A program made the position numbers and the translations under genes. A stretch of 24,443 bases of DNA from a bacterium (lineage in GTDB: Bacteria; CAIWAD01), in the NCBI GenBank assembly GCA_030429345.1, contig JAUIFJ010000043.1, forward strand, positions 1 through 24,443, written 5' to 3'. Shown piece after piece: positions 24,177 to 24,443 of this stretch (its first letter is position 1; every line of letters begins with the position of its first letter). The notes beneath the pieces were generated by a model. The model saw only the letters and a program-made list of their open reading frames with translations, searched no databases and had not been told where the DNA came from.

Positions 24177-24264
24177 CTTCGCGCCTTATTTGGACTGGCG
24201 TGCCAACCCCCTACGGTGATTCGCGGAGTGTGCGACTGGCCGGAGGTGTGTTCGTGCAAGGGGC
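24177..24264. repeat. Direct repeat, copy A (about 88 bases)
   Basis: This stretch, from CTTCGCGCC through GCGTGCCAACCCC and GGAGGTGTGTTCG to CAAGGGGCC, recurs about 179 bases downstream at 24356-24443 with scattered substitutions and at least one one-base gap. No coding sense is apparent on either strand. Confidence 0.85.
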
Positions 24265-24284
24265 CTTGCCCTTTCCACAACCCC

Positions 24285-24302
24285 AGCCGCGCAGCGGCGG
24301 CT
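24285..24302. repeat. Short perfect hairpin between repeat copies
   Basis: AGCCGC pairs with GCGGCT around a six-base loop. It lies between the direct-repeat copies and just before the inverted copy of the palindromic element. No T-run follows. Confidence 0.5.
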
Positions 24303-24305
24303 GAT

Positions 24306-24331
24306 GGTAGCTGCGGCCGTAAGCCCGCAGC
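24306..24331. repeat. Inverted copy of the palindromic GCTGCGG element
   Basis: The 26 bases from GGTAGCTGCGGCC to AAGCCCGCAGC are the reverse complement of 24140-24165 with two mismatches. The two copies could pair around about 140 bases, or each fold on its own, as in REP/BIME-type intergenic elements. Confidence 0.85.
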
Positions 24332-24355
24332 GTAAAAAACCACCGCAGCGTCTTA

Positions 24356-24443
24356 CTTCGCGCCTTTTCTGGACAGGCGTGCCAACCCCTGCCGTGATTC
24401 GCGAAGTGTGCGGCCGGCCGGAGGTGTGTTCGCGCAAGGGCCA
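24356..24443. repeat. Direct repeat, copy B, running off the window
   Basis: This is the second copy of the element at 24177-24264, sharing GCGTGCCAACCCC, GTGATTCGCG and GGAGGTGTGTTCG. It reaches the last base, so the repeat region probably continues. Together with the preceding elements it fills the gene-free stretch from 24095 to the end. Confidence 0.85.

Noticed and set aside
24161-24437. Two short minus-strand open frames sharing a repeated peptide (REHTSG-like)
   Set aside because: The repetition comes from the nucleotide direct repeats, and neither frame has a ribosome-binding site or family resemblance.

Overview
The window is G+C-rich DNA from a diderm (Gram-negative-type) bacterium. 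It encodes SurA-like periplasmic foldases, a lipoprotein with a clear lipobox, and a Wzx/Wzy-type surface polysaccharide pathway. Many starts are GTG or TTG, and genes are often joined by 4-base stop/start overlaps. The DUF4159-DUF4175 pair, the divergent FtsEX and an exosortase-type glycosyltransferase suggest an FCB-type or Gemmatimonadota-like lineage, or an uncultured candidate phylum. The sequence alone does not fix this.

Layout. Bases 1-110 are a 12-base tandem repeat cut by the window edge. Bases 205-4546 (+) form a tightly overlapping five-gene operon: dusB-like tRNA-dihydrouridine synthase, pdxA, a SAM methyltransferase, ftsE and ftsX. Bases 4543-14261 are an exopolysaccharide block whose genes point in alternating directions: membrane GT2 (-); heparinase II/III-like protein, PaaK/CapK-like adenylate-forming enzyme and GT4 (+); exosortase-type GT4 and O-antigen ligase/polymerase (-); Wzx-type flippase (+). 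Parts of this block are visibly poorer in G+C than the flanks. Bases 14258-21742 (+) hold envelope genes: a foldase-like lipoprotein, a SurA-type PPIase with two parvulin domains, DUF4159, a 1195-residue DUF4175 membrane/coiled-coil protein and DUF72. After a hairpin/T-run comes a two-domain oxidoreductase (MDR plus Gfo/Idh/MocA, 21899-24094) of a kind associated with polysaccharide loci. Bases 24095-24443 have no gene and hold direct and inverted repeats.

How the parts fit. The polysaccharide block supplies sugar transfer (three GTs), polymerisation or ligation (Wzy/WaaL-like), flipping (Wzx), probable polymer cleavage (heparinase-like), possible carboxylate activation (PaaK-like) and possible sugar-precursor oxidation (two-domain oxidoreductase). 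Initiating transferase, Wza/Wzc-type export, exosortase and PEP-CTERM targets are absent here. The flanking genes serve division (FtsEX), outer-membrane protein folding (SurA-like) and housekeeping (Dus, PdxA). I saw no tRNA, rRNA, CRISPR array or transposase.
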